Shown here: in pieces, positions 5,993-7,414 of the stretch
How the letters are laid out: each line of letters starts with the position of its first letter
How positions within the stretch are numbered: the first letter of the stretch is position 1
Source: Nocardioidaceae bacterium
Lineage (GTDB): Bacteria > Actinomycetota > Actinomycetes > Propionibacteriales > Nocardioidaceae
Reading direction: 5' to 3'
DNA: 7,414 nt
Assembly (NCBI GenBank): GCA_020438665.1
Contig: JAGQUE010000278.1
Coordinates: 1-7,414, forward strand
Notes under the pieces: generated by a model
The model's database searches: none
What the model was told of the DNA's origin: nothing
The model's input: the letters and a program-made list of their open reading frames with translations, nothing else
Program-made: the position numbers and the translations under genes

Positions 5993-6952
5993 TCAGAACG
6001 ACAATGCGGCCAGGGCGGCGCTGACGATCGTCGGGGTGTCAACCGGAGCGGCGTGGCTCTTGCGGCTGTCGCCGATCGCGGGGCCGACGCTCACGGTGGT
6101 CACCCCGAGCGCCGACCCGAGCCACGCCAGCGTGGCCGCCGACTGGTCGTGGACGGTCACCAGGGGGACGTCGAGGTCGAAGGCCTGACGCAGGGTGCCG
6201 GCGATCGAGGGGGTCGTGCCCGAGCGGACCGCCCGCATCGTCGTGCGCTGCCACGCGGCGAAGACGGCATCGGCACTGACGACGTCGACCACGTCGGCGC
6301 CGATGCCCTGTGCCTCGAGCTCTTCGGCCGCCTCGAGGGTCTCGGGGATCGCCGACCCCGCGGCGGCGAGCTGGACGCGTGGCTGGTGGCCCGTCGTACC
6401 GGCGACGAGCCGATAGGCGCCGGTCACGACCTGGCGCCGGAGGACGGCGTCGCCGAGACGCTCGGCGGCGGTCTCGAACGGGCCCTGGTTGAGCGGCCGC
6501 TGGCTGACCCGGAAGTAGTAGGACGTGGAGGAGGACGGCTCGACGGTGCGCAGCGCCGCGCAGAGCATCCAGTCGACGGCCTTGGCAAAGGCGGGCTCGG
6601 CGGTGATGACGTGGGGGATGCCGAACGCCGGCTGGATCCCGGCGGCGATCCGGCTCCACCCGTCGGCCAGCTGGCGCGGGTCCGCGTCGAGCTCGAGATC
6701 GAGGTCGACGTTGACCAGGTCGAGGTCGCCGAGCGCCCGCAGCGCCCGCGAGAACGCCGCCTGCGCGGACGTCGGCCGGGTGGCGCGGGCGCCGCTGCTC
6801 TCGGGGATGCCGCGCAGGGGCGTCGGCTCGTCGGTCACGACGGTCAGCGACATGCGTTGCACCCGCGCCTCCAGGGCGCGCCACACGTCGTCGCGTGAGT
6901 CGTTGTCGTCCGCAGCATGGGCGCCCGATCGCCGCACGTGGGCGTCTTCCAT
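5993..6952 (-). CDS. Stand-alone protein resembling the C-terminal part of pyruvate dehydrogenase E1 (AceE); probable pseudoenzyme
   Basis: This protein has 319 residues, against roughly 900 for homodimeric E1 (AceE). Compared with my recollection of E. coli AceE, residues 105-150 (AFGIPHVITAEPAFAKAVDW...YYFRVS) match the end of the pyrimidine-binding domain. Residues 191-235 (VQLAAAGSAIPETLEAAEEL, then IGADVVDVVSAD) and 288-316 (SVGPAIGDSRKSH, then VDTPTIVSAALAAL) match the transketolase C-terminal domain. The N-terminal thiamin-pyrophosphate domain with its GDG motif is absent. The catalytic loop GLQHxDGHSH of AceE is not present ahead of the conserved block. Thiamin-dependent catalysis is therefore unlikely. 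Residues 1-60 are charged and low in structure. The ATG at 6952 is chosen for its AGGAGG; an internal Met34 and an upstream start nine codons earlier are less supported. Function is unknown; a regulatory or E1/E2-partner role is speculation. Confidence 0.8.
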   Translation of the reverse strand: MEDAHVRRSGAHAADDNDSRDDVWRALEARVQRMSLTVVTDEPTPLRGIPESSGARATRPTSAQAAFSRALRALGDLDLVNVDLDLELDADPRQLADGWSRIAAGIQPAFGIPHVITAEPAFAKAVDWMLCAALRTVEPSSSTSYYFRVSQRPLNQGPFETAAERLGDAVLRRQVVTGAYRLVAGTTGHQPRVQLAAAGSAIPETLEAAEELEAQGIGADVVDVVSADAVFAAWQRTTMRAVRSGTTPSIAGTLRQAFDLDVPLVTVHDQSAATLAWLGSALGVTTVSVGPAIGDSRKSHAAPVDTPTIVSAALAALSF

Positions 6953-6956
6953 GCCC

Positions 6957-6962
6957 CCTCCT
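6957..6962 (-). promoter_or_regulatory. Strong Shine-Dalgarno of the AceE-like gene
   Basis: On the minus strand AGGAGG is followed by GGGC and then the ATG at 6952. This perfect site decides the start over the in-frame ATG at 6979 and over Met34 (ATG at 6853). The mRNA thus has a leader, unlike the neighbouring crotonase gene. Confidence 0.7.
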
Positions 6963-7077
6963 GAGCCCCGGTCGCGCACGTTTGCGCCCCATCGCTCCCG
7001 AGGCTTCCGGGGACGGGGTCCAGCCTGTCACACGGAGAGTCGCCTTGTCAGGAACTCCGAACGGGCGAGCCGCGCGG

Positions 7078-7083
7078 CATGAT
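7078..7083 (+). promoter_or_regulatory. -10-like hexamer for the leaderless phosphoglucomutase start
   Basis: CATGAT (nAnnnT, one base from TATGAT) ends exactly six bases before the ATG at 7090, with no Shine-Dalgarno between. TTGTCA at 7045-7050 resembles a -35 but is 27 bases away, too far for a standard promoter. Confidence 0.4.
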
Positions 7084-7089
7084 GGCCCT

Positions 7090-7414
7090 ATGGAAACCCC
7101 GTCTCGCGCCGGCCAGCCCGCCGAACCGTCCGACCTGGTGGATGTCGCCCACCTGGTGACGGCCTACTACACGGGCGTCCCCGACCCGGACAACCTCGAT
7201 CAGCGGGTCGCCTTCGGCACCAGCGGCCACCGCGGGACCAGCCTCAAGACGGCGTTCAACGAGACCCACATCCTGGCGACGACCCAGGCCATCTGCGACT
7301 ACCGGCGCGACCAGGGCTTCAACGGGCCGCTCTTCATCGGTCGTGACACGCATGGTCTCTCCGAGCCGGCGTGGGCGACGGCGATCGAGGTGCTGGTCGC
7401 CAACGACGTCACCG
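7090..7414 (+). CDS. pgm: Phosphoglucomutase (alpha-D-glucose phosphate-specific), 3' end missing
   Basis: The first 108 residues are visible and the frame is open to the end of the window. Phosphoglucomutase interconverts glucose 1-phosphate and glucose 6-phosphate in the cytoplasm, linking glycolysis to glycogen and UDP-glucose synthesis. Diagnostic segments seen are AGQPAEPSDLVDVAHLVTAY (7-26), the domain-1 signature FGTSGHRG (42-49), FNETHIL (56-62) and IGRDTHGLSEPAW (83-95). All of these fit the E. coli Pgm type (about 550 residues) rather than the phosphomannomutase type. The catalytic phosphoserine (TxSHNP) lies beyond the window. The start at 7090 is chosen because it matches the usual N-terminal length and has a -10-like hexamer six bases upstream; nearby ATGs at 7079 and 7082 are out of frame. 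Confidence 0.94.
   Translation, partial: METPSRAGQPAEPSDLVDVAHLVTAYYTGVPDPDNLDQRVAFGTSGHRGTSLKTAFNETHILATTQAICDYRRDQGFNGPLFIGRDTHGLSEPAWATAIEVLVANDVT

Larger units (their letters stand above)
6953..7089. promoter_or_regulatory. Divergent promoter region with a GCGCA-N4-TGCGC dyad
   Basis: These 137 bases separate the divergent AceE-like (-) and phosphoglucomutase (+) starts. GCGCA (6974-6978) and TGCGC (6983-6987) form a 5-bp inverted repeat around CGTT, about 22 bases upstream of the AceE-like ATG. A further dyad pairs AGGCT (7001-7005) with AGCCT (7022-7026), and inside it GGAC (7011-7014) with GTCC (7018-7021). I see no clear -10 for the AceE-like gene. A regulator shared by both genes is possible but not shown. 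Confidence 0.4.

Noticed and set aside
5604..6188. Plus-strand frame of 194 residues across the crotonase start
   Set aside because: It is antisense to two well-supported minus-strand genes, with no family motif.
6053..6898. Plus-strand frame of 281 residues opposite the AceE-like gene
   Set aside because: The product is Gly/Arg/Asp-rich without domains, whereas the minus strand shows AceE-like blocks and an AGGAGG start.
7048..7353. Minus-strand frame of 101 residues at the right end
   Set aside because: It is antisense to the phosphoglucomutase start, whose FGTSGHRG signature is unambiguous.

Overview
The window is high-GC DNA with near-continuous coding on both strands. Its protein families point to an actinobacterium, most likely Nocardioidaceae or a relative. 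The reasons are a mycothiol-type maleylpyruvate isomerase-like (MDMPI) protein, a FadE5-like long acyl-CoA dehydrogenase, an actinobacterial-looking phosphoglucomutase start, and several genes that appear to be transcribed leaderless. The taxonomy is inferred from family resemblance only.

Layout, left to right. (1) The 3' two-thirds of an acyl-CoA dehydrogenase gene (+), followed by a strong 11-bp hairpin and a four-tract G-quadruplex motif. (2) A 6-phosphogluconate dehydrogenase/DUF1932-type NAD(P) oxidoreductase (+). (3) A 190-bp spacer with three perfect 14-bp palindromes, leading into a secreted collagen-like protein (+) with 35 uninterrupted Gly-X-Y triplets. (4) An MDMPI-like protein and a short-chain dehydrogenase (+) joined by a TGATG stop/start overlap. 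(5) A 21-bp convergent junction that is a hairpin including both stop codons. (6) On the minus strand, a crotonase-family protein (5936 to 5142) and, upstream of it, a stand-alone protein resembling only the C-terminal end of the homodimeric pyruvate dehydrogenase E1 (6952 to 5993). (7) A 137-bp divergent spacer and the start of phosphoglucomutase (+), which runs off the window.

Two genes concern CoA thioesters (acyl-CoA dehydrogenase, crotonase), three are redox or thiol enzymes of unknown substrate, and one opens glycogen/sugar-phosphate metabolism. I see no single pathway joining them and no mobile element, CRISPR array, tRNA or rRNA. The only clear co-translated pair is MDMPI-like/SDR. 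The most unusual items are the truncated AceE-like protein, the collagen-like secreted protein with its palindrome-rich upstream region, and a repeated start architecture: a -10-like hexamer exactly six bases before ATG at four genes. I did not find a convincing new multi-gene system. No stretch over 300 bases lacks a gene.
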